Shown piece after piece: positions 52,901-62,191 of a DNA stretch of 64,000 nucleotides. The position numbers were made by a program, and so were the translations under genes. The notes beneath the pieces were generated by a model that was not told where the DNA came from, ran no database searches, and was given only the letters and a program-made list of their open reading frames with translations. Source of the DNA: Vibrio intestinalis (GTDB taxonomy: Bacteria; Pseudomonadota; Gammaproteobacteria; Enterobacterales; Vibrionaceae); contig NZ_JANAVY020000001.1 of NCBI RefSeq assembly GCF_025195085.2, positions 186,001 through 250,000 of the forward strand, in the 5' to 3' direction. The first letter of the stretch is position 1. Each line of letters opens with the position of its first letter.

Positions 52901-54805
52901 GGCTTGTTGGAAACGATCGCGTGCTTCACGCAGATCCACACTCGCTTCGCTCTTATGCCACATAGAGAAATCAAGGATCCAATACACTTGGCCATTCGCT
53001 TTGCGCACTTCATAAGGTGATTCACCAATCACGCGTAAGCCAAGGTTTTCAAGCATTGGCATAACATCAGAAAGATGAATAGGCTCATCACGGTGATACA
53101 GCTTTAAGCGCACTGCTTTTGAATCCGCCGCCAGCTCTTGTGGACGGTAGAAAAGCATGCCGAGTTTATTGTCGTCACTGAGCGCTTCTAGACGTTCAAT
53201 ATCAGCAACTGCAGAACCCGGCATCACATCTTCTTTATATGAACGTGGGAATGCGCGCATATAATCTTTCGATAGCGGCAAGCCTTTACTTTCACCAAAG
53301 TTAGCCACGATCGCTTCTGATAAACGATCATCCCATGTCGACGATGCTTCCATTAAGTTCTGCTCTATTGCTTTTACATCAATATCCATGTTGTTGTTAT
53401 CAACACGAACAATGTAGTGTGTTCTCGCAAGCGGGCTCTCAGAGAAATAAGTAGTAAATTCTACCTCTTGCTTGCAACCAAAATACTGTTTAAGGATCCG
53501 TTGGGTTTGGCGACGAAGCTCGGTGTTATAACGATCCTTAGTCACATACACCATACAACTAAAGAAGCGACCAAATGGGTCTTTACGGACAAACAATCGC
53601 AGCATGTCACGATCTTGCATTTGTACCACGCCCATGCCCACTTCAAGCAACTCTTCTTCTTTTGCTTGAAGCAGTTCATCTCTCGGGTAGTTCTCTAGAA
53701 TGTTATTCAGTGCTTTGTAGGAGTACGATCCCTCTCGGTATAAACTCGCTTTTAAGATCCGTTCTACTTTATCGCGGATCAGCGGAATGCCCGCCACACT
53801 TTGGTTATACACCGCGGATGTGTACAAGCCAGTAAATCGGTGTTCACCCACTACTTTACCGTTTTCATCAAACTTCTTAATTCCGATGTAATCGGTATAA
53901 GCTGGTCTATGAATGCGTGACGCAATATTGCCTTTAGTCACGATCAGCAAAAATGGCTTTTTCGCTTCTAAACGTGCCGAGTCTGGGAAGTCTGAAAGTT
54001 TCACGCTTCGCACACGGTTAGGATTAGCAAATAAACCTAAACCTTTATCTTTGGTTGGGCGCAGCTCAGTGTCACCATCTACTGAAACCAAGTCATATTC
54101 TTTGTAACCCATGAAGGTGAAGTTGTGGTTGCCCAACCAACGTAAGAATTCGATCGTCTCTTCATAACGATCCCCTTCCAATTCAATCTTGCCTTTATGC
54201 TGCTCGACTTCACTGGTCACGGCAGACAGCTTTTCGACCATCTTCTTCCAATCTGCGACTACCAAACCGGTATCGGTCAAAATAGAAAGTAACTCTTGTT
54301 TCAAAGAGGCCATTTCATCTTTACTACTTAGGCGGTCAACTTCTATATGAAACAATGACTGCATAACCCCTTCACCACTATTAATCGCAACGATCTGGTT
54401 TTGTTTGTTACGATCGATTTGGGTTGGGCCATGTAACATTAAATGGGAAGCAAGATCTAAACGGCTAAGCGCCATTTTTGCTGAGTCGACTAAAAATGGG
54501 CCATCGGGAACCACAATCTCAACGATTGTATGAGTGGATTGCCACCCTTGGCGGCTTACCGTCGGATTAAATACGCGCACCGAAATGTCGTCGGCTTTTT
54601 TTTCATTGATATGATGCCAAAGACTGACTACGGCACCATACAGATCAGATTCGTTACGTTCGACTAGGTCGTCATGAGAAATGTTGCTAAACAGATGTTG
54701 AGCAAGTTGAGTTACTAGAGGTCGCTGAGCAAGTTCGAGTTTGTCTTGAATGAGTTGATACACCTTTTCAAGCAGAACCGGCATTAGAGTTTCACGCGCG
54801 GTCAT
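49964..54805 (-). CDS. gdhB: Large NAD-specific glutamate dehydrogenase
   Basis: 1613 aa from ATG 54805 (GGAG eight bases upstream; the frame's first codon is a TTG five codons earlier). It converts glutamate to 2-oxoglutarate and ammonia with NAD+. It belongs to the 180-kDa (L_180) class: a long N-terminal ACT-like regulatory region (about 1-700), the catalytic domain with [26 protein letters not shown] and [10 protein letters not shown] (catalytic lysine), and a C-terminal helical part. Family length is about 1600-1620 residues. It is single-gene, with a terminator after it. Confidence 0.95.
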   Translation of the reverse strand: [1613 protein letters not shown]

Positions 54806-55007
54806 AGTCACACTCCACAATTAGATTTTTATATTTGTAGGGATGTTATAAGCACCATGTTTGTTGTAAGCATAGCGCTTAATACGGGTAATGCCGTTTT
54901 ATTGTAAAAGCATTATTGTTAGATGGTTAATTCTTTTGGATGAGAAATAGAGAAAATGTTTGAGAATGTGACTAATGTTCTATTTAAACTTCTATGAAAT
55001 CAGTCGC

Positions 55008-55226
55008 TCACAGAACTTCTAACTTTATAAATTTATTATTTTGGTCGGTTGTTAAACGAAATCGACCTTTAAGGCCAATTTGAGTAAGAAATGGTCGAAA
55101 GCGAGTGGCGGGTAATTGCAGGCGCAATCCATTTTCCGTGGTCACTAGCACTGAGCTTGCTGCACCAGAATAATGTGCGAGAAAGGTTTGATAAGAAATG
55201 TCTAATCGAAAGTAGTAATGGTTCAT
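55008..55226 (-). CDS. DUF2835 small protein
   Basis: 72 aa, soluble. It begins MNHYYFRLDISYQTFLAHYSG and contains TENGLRLQLPATRFRPFLTQIGLKGRFRL, matching DUF2835 proteins usually next to pepN or related genes. There is no signal peptide. Function is unknown. The DNA 54806-55007 between this and the glutamate dehydrogenase start holds no other gene. Confidence 0.8.
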   Translation of the reverse strand: MNHYYFRLDISYQTFLAHYSGAASSVLVTTENGLRLQLPATRFRPFLTQIGLKGRFRLTTDQNNKFIKLEVL

Positions 55227-55260
55227 AATGTGGTCAAAAACAACTTACCTGTATAAATAA

Positions 55261-55286
55261 ACAGTGCCGCATAAAAGCGGCACTGT
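55261..55286 (-). terminator. pepN terminator
   Basis: Perfect 10-bp arms (55261-55270, 55277-55286) around ATAAAA. On the minus strand TTATTTATAC follows. Confidence 0.82.
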
Positions 55287-55310
55287 TCGATTAATGCTTG
55301 AGCTATTTGA

Positions 55311-57914
55311 CTAGGATTCTAACGCTTTTGTTACTTTTTCGAACAAGTCTTTCGCTAGGTTGTCCATCGCTTTCAGCTTTTCAAGCTCTTGCTTAATTAA
55401 TGCCTGACGATGCTCATCATATTTACCAAGTTTTAGTAGCGGGTCAACTAAACGAGAAGCAACTTGTGGGTTACTGCTATTTAGCTCACGCAAAATCTCA
55501 CCGGCAAACTGATAACCTGAACCATCCTTCGCGTGGAAGTGTACTGGGTTCATGTTCAAGAACGAACCTACTAAGCTGCGAGTACGGTTTGGGTTCTTCA
55601 GGCTGAACGCTTCGTGGCTCATGCTCTGTTTGATCACTTCCAGTACATTGTTTGCAGGGTTGGTGCCTTGTAGTGCGAACCATTTGTCCATTACTAGACC
55701 ATCGTGTTTCCACTTGTCACTGTAATCAGCCATTAAAATTTCACGACAAGCTAACTTGGCACTGTTCGCTGCAGACATTGCGGCAATCGTGTCCGTCATG
55801 TTATTCGCAACTTGGTACTGTTTCTCAGCTAAGGTATTACCCTGCTCTGTGTAAGCAAGATACGCCAACGCGGTATTACGCAAAGAACGTTGACCAATTG
55901 CAGCGTGGTCAATCGTGTACTCTTGTTGAGTTAAGCTGTGATAGATAGCACCTAACTCATCTTCAAGAGCGATTGCCAATTTAACCTTAATTGCTTTAAG
56001 TACTTTTGCCACGGCATCAACGTCAACGGTTTTGTACCAACCTGATACTTCGTTGAAACTTGGTAGTGATAAAACTTCTGCGATAAACGCTGGCTCTAAC
56101 GAATCACTTAGTAGTACACCACGGAATGCATCGATAACCGATTCAGGCAACTCAACCTCTTTGTTTGCTTGCACAGCAACAACATTCGAGCGAATGTATT
56201 TTGCTAGCAACATTTGGCCTGCATCCCAACGGGCAAATTCATTGCGAGCGTGAACCATTAAGAAAGTCAGCTCTTCATCTGCATAATCGTATTCAAGTTT
56301 CACTGGCGCAGAGAACTCACGAAGTAAAGAAGGCACTGGAAGCTGGTCTACATTTTCAAACACGAACGTTTGTTTGGCTTCAGTAACATCCAGAACATTA
56401 TGTACTTTTTTACCGTTACATTGTAACTCAATCACATCACCGTTTGGCGAGTATAGCTCGATATCAAAAGGAATGTGCAGTGGCTGCTTCTCTGTTTGAT
56501 CGTGTGTTGGCTCAGTAGATTGCTCAATCGTTAGTGCGTACGTTTTTTGTGCTGCGTCAAAATCACTGGTCACTTTAACCGTAGGAGTACCCGACTGGCT
56601 GTACCACAAGCGGAACTGTTTTAAGTCCACGCCTGTTGCATCTTCCATCGCGCTTACAAAATCTTCGCAAGTTGCTGCCGTACCGTCGTGACGTTCGAAG
56701 TAAAGCTTCATCCCTTTTTGGAAACCTTCTTCACCCAGTAGTGTGTGGTACATGCGAATAATTTCACTGCCCTTTTCGTACACGGTTAACGTGTAGAAGT
56801 TGTTCATCTCAATCACTTTTTCTGGGCGAATTGGATGTGACATTGGGCTCGAATCTTCCGCAAATTGAGGGCCACGGATAATGCGAACATTGTTAATGCG
56901 GTTAACTGCACGAGAACCTAAATCTGAAGAAAATTCTTGATCACGGAATACCGTTAAACCTTCTTTCAAGCTTAGTTGGAACCAATCGCGACAAGTCACG
57001 CGGTTACCCGTCCAGTTATGGAAATATTCATGGCCAATAACCGCTTCAATACCAAGGTAATCGGTGTCTGTTGCCGTTTGGTCATTCGCTAAAACAAATT
57101 TAGAGTTAAAGACGTTAAGGCCTTTGTTCTCCATCGCGCCCATGTTGAAGAAATCAACCGCAACAACCATGTAAATGTCTAAGTCGTATTCAAGACCGAA
57201 ACGCTCTTCATCCCACTTCATTGAGTTGATTAAAGAAACCATTGCGTGGTTTGCGCGGTCAAGGTTGCCTTTATCGACAAATATTTCTAAGTCAACATTT
57301 CGGCCAGATTGAGTAACGTACTTATCACGCAGTACATCAAAGTCACCTGCGACTAGCGCAAATAGGTATGCCGGCTTTGGATGCGGATCTTGCCACTGAA
57401 CCCAGTGACGACCATTATCCAATTCACCTTCAGCAATGCGGTTACCGTTACTTAGCAAGTATGGGTAGGCTTTGTCTGCAATCACTTTGGTCGTGTATTT
57501 TGCTAAAACATCTGGACGATCTAAGTAGAACGTAATACGACGGAATCCTTCCGCTTCGCATTGTGTACAAAAAGCACCGCCAGATTTGTATAAGCCTTCT
57601 AACAGCGTGTTCGCTTCAGGGTTGACTTCTGTTACTACCGTTAGTTCAAATTGAGTTGGTAGCTGGTGGATATGCAGACCGCCCTCGACTTCTTGATAGT
57701 CACTCCATGCCTCGCCGTTGACCAGCAGACTTTTTAAAACCAGACCGTCACCGTCTAATTCCAAACTGGTACTTTCTGTTAATTGTTCAACTTGAGAAAC
57801 CGCAGTCACGATGCTGGCTGTATCGAATAAATCGAAAGTTAAGTCAATATCGGTAATGGTATGAGACGGAGACTGATAGTCTTTGCGGTATTTGGCTTGA
57901 GGAGCTTGAGCCAT
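55311..57914 (-). CDS. pepN: Aminopeptidase N
   Basis: 867 aa M1 zinc metallopeptidase. The substrate N-terminus recogniser is GAMENKGLNVF. The zinc site HEYFHNWTGN...KEGLT is complete (HExxH plus Glu 18 residues on). It opens AQAPQAKYRKDYQSPSHTITDIDLTFDL. It is the main broad aminopeptidase of the cytoplasm. The length is as in E. coli PepN (870 aa). Confidence 0.97.
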   Translation of the reverse strand: MAQAPQAKYRKDYQSPSHTITDIDLTFDLFDTASIVTAVSQVEQLTESTSLELDGDGLVLKSLLVNGEAWSDYQEVEGGLHIHQLPTQFELTVVTEVNPEANTLLEGLYKSGGAFCTQCEAEGFRRITFYLDRPDVLAKYTTKVIADKAYPYLLSNGNRIAEGELDNGRHWVQWQDPHPKPAYLFALVAGDFDVLRDKYVTQSGRNVDLEIFVDKGNLDRANHAMVSLINSMKWDEERFGLEYDLDIYMVVAVDFFNMGAMENKGLNVFNSKFVLANDQTATDTDYLGIEAVIGHEYFHNWTGNRVTCRDWFQLSLKEGLTVFRDQEFSSDLGSRAVNRINNVRIIRGPQFAEDSSPMSHPIRPEKVIEMNNFYTLTVYEKGSEIIRMYHTLLGEEGFQKGMKLYFERHDGTAATCEDFVSAMEDATGVDLKQFRLWYSQSGTPTVKVTSDFDAAQKTYALTIEQSTEPTHDQTEKQPLHIPFDIELYSPNGDVIELQCNGKKVHNVLDVTEAKQTFVFENVDQLPVPSLLREFSAPVKLEYDYADEELTFLMVHARNEFARWDAGQMLLAKYIRSNVVAVQANKEVELPESVIDAFRGVLLSDSLEPAFIAEVLSLPSFNEVSGWYKTVDVDAVAKVLKAIKVKLAIALEDELGAIYHSLTQQEYTIDHAAIGQRSLRNTALAYLAYTEQGNTLAEKQYQVANNMTDTIAAMSAANSAKLACREILMADYSDKWKHDGLVMDKWFALQGTNPANNVLEVIKQSMSHEAFSLKNPNRTRSLVGSFLNMNPVHFHAKDGSGYQFAGEILRELNSSNPQVASRLVDPLLKLGKYDEHRQALIKQELEKLKAMDNLAKDLFEKVTKALES

Positions 57915-57981
57915 GTCTAAATCCTTCTATTTGATGTTTATTTTTTCGTTGAGTTAGCTTACCTCTCAACAAACAAAAAAA

Positions 57982-58006
57982 CGAGGCATTCTCAACAATT
58001 ACCTCG
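57982..58006 (-). terminator. Terminator of the gene at 58070
   Basis: CGAGG / CCTCG arms with A-run and T-run flanks (AAAAAAA before, TTTTTT after), 15-base loop. It looks bidirectional, but the long loop makes it only moderate. Confidence 0.55.
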
Positions 58007-58069
58007 CTTTTTTACTGTAAAGTCGTCAAAGCCTAAACGGTATGACTAAATTTCAATCAAATGGCAAAA

Positions 58070-58732
58070 CTATCGAATCCTGTTTAGAACGGCGTACATG
58101 CCCCCTTCTTCGGTTTCAATGGTTAGGGTATCGCTATTCAATGTATAGCGAGTATTGTGTTCACCGTTTTCGTACATAAGAACTAAGTGTTCTCCTTCGG
58201 TGTAATACACACCTTTGTGAATAGCTTCGTCGCCGTCGGAATTACTCACTTTAAAAAGGAATACGAAATCTGGCTGTAAAATTAAATCCATTTGGTTTAC
58301 TTCACTACCCGCTAAATCGTGGCCCGCAAGGTGCGCACTTGACCACATACCAGCTAGCTTGTTTGGTAACGCTTTGGTAAACATGACACCGTTGAGGTTA
58401 AGTAAATTGTGGTTGCCAGAGTAGTTGTAAACTTGAGGGGAATCGGTATTCAGGCCGAGTATCAAGGTATCGCCATTGGCGGTATAAAGGCCTTCCCAGT
58501 GGTCAACCGTATAGTCGCGCTTTTGAATATCGATTTTAAAATTGTACTTGGAGTCTAGCGTCAGTTTGATAGCAAGAAAGTTTTCTTGGGAATCATCAGG
58601 ATTTGGATTAACCAAATACCAATCGCCCAACAAAAAAGGGTGATCAAAATAACTTAACGCATCAGCATCTTTCTTCGTCTCGGCCATGGTCAATGCGCTA
58701 AAACAGAACAACAATATCCCTAAAAATCTCAT
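58070..58732 (-). CDS. Secreted lipocalin-like protein, unknown function
   Basis: 220 aa. The signal peptide (MRFLGILLFCFSALTMA) is followed by two similar beta-strand halves, each with GxWyLVN or GMWSS: LGDWYLVNPNPDDSQENFLAIKL (from about 35) and LAGMWSSAHLAGHDLAG (from about 125). The repeated 'W-x-G-x-Y-T-x-x-G-D-x-L' motif (HWEGLYTANGDTLIL, HKGVYYTEGEHLVLM) suggests a duplicated lipocalin-like or META-like beta domain. I do not recognise a named family. It probably works in the periplasm. Confidence 0.65.
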   Translation of the reverse strand: MRFLGILLFCFSALTMAETKKDADALSYFDHPFLLGDWYLVNPNPDDSQENFLAIKLTLDSKYNFKIDIQKRDYTVDHWEGLYTANGDTLILGLNTDSPQVYNYSGNHNLLNLNGVMFTKALPNKLAGMWSSAHLAGHDLAGSEVNQMDLILQPDFVFLFKVSNSDGDEAIHKGVYYTEGEHLVLMYENGEHNTRYTLNSDTLTIETEEGGMYAVLNRIR

Positions 58733-58822
58733 AGTGCTTCCCCTCGTTTTTCTTTAAGCGTAGGCACATCTATACGAGAAAGCTAAAAAATTTGATCTAT
58801 ATCACGTTATTTATTTACATAA

Positions 58823-58849
58823 AAAAAGCGAGCTAAATGCTCGCTTTTT
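58823..58849 (-). terminator. Terminator of proQ-prc operon
   Basis: GCGAGC / GCTCGC stem (58828-58833, 58839-58844) flanked by A7 and T5. On the minus strand it is followed by T7. Confidence 0.9.
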
Positions 58850-58864
58850 AATATTTTCTGCTGA

Positions 58865-60859
58865 CTATTTCAGCATGTCTACCATGATAGCAACCGATTC
58901 ATCTAAATATGCATCTGGTGCTTCATAGTCTTTTGGCACATCATCTAAAGACTTAAACGGCTCTAATTGCTGCGCTTTTTGTCTTTCGTTGATACGAGTT
59001 AAACGCAACTCGTCCGCTTCATCACTCATTTTCTGACGTTCTTTTTCATTTAGAGAAATCGAATTGTCTTCTTTTTCCGCCTTATAACGCTCGATATCTT
59101 GAGCAATAAAACCGAACTCGAGGTCATTAGCGATACGCGCCTGATGCGAAGCAGACAGCTGAGCAATTAACTTATCGTTACGCTGTAACTGTTGGTATTT
59201 CGCTTTGGCGATGCTATCCCAAGGTAGCGCGTTATCTTCTACGCTCTCACCCGTTTCACTCGGGTCAACCGGAGTTGGATACGCAATGTCTGGTGCTACG
59301 CCCTTATTCTGAGTACTACCACCATCAATACGGTAGAACTTTTGAATCGTAAATTGAACGTAACCTAGCTCTTTCTCATACAAATCGTAAATATGATTCA
59401 ATGAGCGGTGCTGCTGTACAGTACCTTTACCAAACGAGTTTTCACCAACAACAATAGCCCGACCATAGTCTTGCAATGCCGCTGCAAAAATCTCAGAAGC
59501 CGATGCACTGTAACGGTTAATCAATACCGTCATTGGACCTTGATAGCTAATCTCACCATCAGTGTCTGAGTTAACACTCACACGACCATACGAATCGCGA
59601 ACCTGAACCACAGGGCCACTTTCGATAAACAAGCCGGTTAATGCAGTTGCTTCAGTCAGTGCACCGCCACCGTTATTACGCAAATCTACGATGATACCGT
59701 CAACTTTTTGCTTTTTAAGCTCACTTATCAGCTTGTTCGTATCTTTTGCTAACCCAACGTAGAAACTTGGCACTTCAAGAACACCAATTTTCTTGCCGTC
59801 TTTTTCAATCAGCTCAGATTTCACTGCGCGATCTTCAAGGCGAACTTTATCACGAACAATCGAGATAACTTCACTCTTAGCATCTTTACCTTCCGGTAAG
59901 ATTTCAAGTTTGACTGTTGTACCTTTCGGGCCTTTGATTAGCTGAACAACATCATCCAGTCGCCAACCAATCACGTCGACCATCTCTTCACCTTCTTGAC
60001 CAACACTAATAATGCGGTCACCTTCGGTGATTTGCTTGCTCTTCGATGCTGGGCCACCAGCGACTAAAGAGCGAATCACAGTGTAGTCGTCGGTCATTTG
60101 CAATACTGCACCAATACCTTCAAGAGAAAGATTCATCTCTTGTTGGAACTGATCGGCACTGCGTGGTGATAAGTAACTGGTGTGAGGGTCAACTTCACGG
60201 GCAAACGCATTAATATAAAGCTGGAATGCATCTTCATTGTGCGTTTGGCTCAAACGTTTCAACGCATTGTTGTAACGCTTACCAAGCACTTCTTTGATTT
60301 CTTCCCAATCTTTGCCCGTCAGCTTTAAGTTTAGCGCATCGTATTTTACGCGTTTGCGCCACAACTCATTAAGCTCTGCGGTATCTTTAGCCCACGCCGC
60401 TTCACTTCGATCCAATTCAATCGACTCTTCGGTATCGAAGGTCATTTCAGTATCGAGTAGAGAAAGTGCGTACTGGAAACGCTCGTATCGACGTTTGATT
60501 GACTGGTTGTAAATATCAAATGCGATTTGGTTATCGCCTGATTTTAGCTGGTCATCAATTTGCGTCGCCCACTTAGAAAAACCATCAATATCTGCTTGGG
60601 TGAAGATGTTGCGGTTGTAATCTAGCAATTCAACATAACGTTCGAAAATCGCTTGCGAGAATTCGTCGTCTAAAGTGAAGTGTTTGTAGTGGGAGCGAGT
60701 GAATCGGGAAGTAACTCGTTTGCTAGCTGGTTCGTGCTGCGCTTCAGGCGCGAGAACAGGTAGGTCTTTTAACTCGATTTTTGCTTCGAGAGCTTGTGCT
60801 GGTGATGCTGCTAGCACAATGCTAGCAGCAATCAGCGAAAAGTTTAAACGGCATTTCAT
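58865..60859 (-). CDS. prc: Tail-specific protease Prc (carboxy-terminal peptidase)
   Basis: 664 aa periplasmic S41 protease. The signal peptide is RLNFSLIAASIVLAASPAQA. A PDZ domain lies around 225-320 (LSLEGIGAVLQM, VQLIKGPKGTTVKLEI). The catalytic serine is in NRYSASASEIFAAAL and the lysine in NSFGKGTVQQ. C-terminal helices from about 520. It trims penicillin-binding protein 3 and degrades MepS. It lies 17 bp after proQ, as in E. coli. Confidence 0.97.
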   Translation of the reverse strand: MKCRLNFSLIAASIVLAASPAQALEAKIELKDLPVLAPEAQHEPASKRVTSRFTRSHYKHFTLDDEFSQAIFERYVELLDYNRNIFTQADIDGFSKWATQIDDQLKSGDNQIAFDIYNQSIKRRYERFQYALSLLDTEMTFDTEESIELDRSEAAWAKDTAELNELWRKRVKYDALNLKLTGKDWEEIKEVLGKRYNNALKRLSQTHNEDAFQLYINAFAREVDPHTSYLSPRSADQFQQEMNLSLEGIGAVLQMTDDYTVIRSLVAGGPASKSKQITEGDRIISVGQEGEEMVDVIGWRLDDVVQLIKGPKGTTVKLEILPEGKDAKSEVISIVRDKVRLEDRAVKSELIEKDGKKIGVLEVPSFYVGLAKDTNKLISELKKQKVDGIIVDLRNNGGGALTEATALTGLFIESGPVVQVRDSYGRVSVNSDTDGEISYQGPMTVLINRYSASASEIFAAALQDYGRAIVVGENSFGKGTVQQHRSLNHIYDLYEKELGYVQFTIQKFYRIDGGSTQNKGVAPDIAYPTPVDPSETGESVEDNALPWDSIAKAKYQQLQRNDKLIAQLSASHQARIANDLEFGFIAQDIERYKAEKEDNSISLNEKERQKMSDEADELRLTRINERQKAQQLEPFKSLDDVPKDYEAPDAYLDESVAIMVDMLK

Positions 60860-60876
60860 GCGTAGGAGATTCTCCT

Positions 60877-61506
60877 TTATGCGCGCAGGTGCTCCGCTTT
60901 CACAACCATTTGTAGGCCGTTAGACAGTTGAACTCGCACATCTTCCTTATTGATTTCTACGATAGTCGCAGCCATGTTTCCTTTGCCCATGTTCACGTTA
61001 ACGTCGTTGCCAACTTTTACTTCTTCAGCAGTTAGTGCACGTGTTTCCACTGGCTTTTTAGCTTTAGGCGCAGATTTCGCTTGTGGGCGACGAGCTTGAG
61101 GCTTCTTGCTAGCAGGTTTCGCTTTCGCTTTACCTTCTTCACGAGCTTTTTGAGCTTGCTCTTTCTTACGCGCTTGTACTTTCGCTTTGCTTTCAGCTAG
61201 TGCTGTTTTAGCGTGTTCAACATGTTCTTCTTCAAGTTCACCACAAGGGTTACCGTCTAAATCTACACGTACTGCACCAGGCTTAACACCGTGTAGGTAA
61301 CGCCATGATGAAGTGTATTGTCTTAACGCTGCACGAAGCTGTGTCTTACTTACTTTAGGGTCGTCTGATAGACGATCCGCAAGATCTTGAAAAATACCAA
61401 TTTTAAGTGGCTTTGCTTCACCTTCTAAAGTAAAGCACTTAGGGAAACATTCAGCAATATATGCGATAACTTCTTTGCTGTTTTTTAACTTTTCAGTGTT
61501 TTCCAT
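60877..61506 (-). CDS. proQ: RNA chaperone ProQ
   Basis: 209 aa. The N-terminal FinO-like RNA-binding domain (about 1-115) has [24 protein letters not shown] and [29 protein letters not shown] Lys/Ala/Arg-rich linker (115-150) leads to a C-terminal Tudor-like part [36 protein letters not shown]. It binds structured mRNA 3' ends and small RNAs. Operon with prc. Confidence 0.97.
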   Translation of the reverse strand: MENTEKLKNSKEVIAYIAECFPKCFTLEGEAKPLKIGIFQDLADRLSDDPKVSKTQLRAALRQYTSSWRYLHGVKPGAVRVDLDGNPCGELEEEHVEHAKTALAESKAKVQARKKEQAQKAREEGKAKAKPASKKPQARRPQAKSAPKAKKPVETRALTAEEVKVGNDVNVNMGKGNMAATIVEINKEDVRVQLSNGLQMVVKAEHLRA

Positions 61507-61604
61507 GTGGGTTCCTGGTTATTGCGGACTTTCCGCGAGCATTAAGATAAATATTTCACGTATTATAGTGACATGAAAGCGAAAAACCACAGTCTAGCGC
61601 TAAT

Positions 61605-62078
61605 TTATGCCTTGATAGCGTGTGAATTAAGCAGCTTTTCAACTTCGGTCATCAAAAACGTTAATCCTTGCTCGTCTACTTCGCTAAATCGACCAATTTT
61701 TGGACTGTCGATATCAAGTACGCCTGTCACTTTACCATCAATAGAAAATGGAATGACAATTTCCGAATTACTCTCTGCATCACACGCGATATGACCTTCA
61801 AATTCATGCACGTCATAAACGCGCTGAACTTGATTCGTCGCCACTGCGGTGCCGCAAACACCACGTCCTACTGGAATACGTACACATGCAGGCTTACCTT
61901 GGAAAGGCCCTAACACCAACTCTTCGCCATCCATTAAGTAGAAACCTACCCAATTAAGGTGTTCTAGTTCCATGTTCAGCAAGGCGCTTAAGTTTGAAAG
62001 GTTGGCGATAAGATTGGTTTCAGATTCCAAAAGCGCGACAGCTTGTTTGGTAAGTCGCTGGTAATGTTCTATTTTCAT
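61605..62078 (-). CDS. msrC: Free methionine-(R)-sulfoxide reductase, GAF type
   Basis: 157 aa from ATG 62078 (GGGA upstream). A longer frame to 62165 has no family support. A single GAF domain with the three cysteines of the fRMsr active site: C65, C75 and C99 (KPACVRIPVGRGVCGTAV...GHIACDAESNSEIVIP). It reduces free Met-R-sulfoxide, repairing oxidative damage. E. coli MsrC/YebR likewise lies close to proQ and prc. Confidence 0.94.
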   Translation of the reverse strand: MKIEHYQRLTKQAVALLESETNLIANLSNLSALLNMELEHLNWVGFYLMDGEELVLGPFQGKPACVRIPVGRGVCGTAVATNQVQRVYDVHEFEGHIACDAESNSEIVIPFSIDGKVTGVLDIDSPKIGRFSEVDEQGLTFLMTEVEKLLNSHAIKA

Positions 62079-62191
62079 TATATTCCCACTAAATAACTTC
62101 TTGGGGTATTTCCCTATTAAATCCAAAGAGACTTCTCTGATGAATCTACGTACAATGCCGCACATTCAGAATAATAAGCATTATCACTTTA

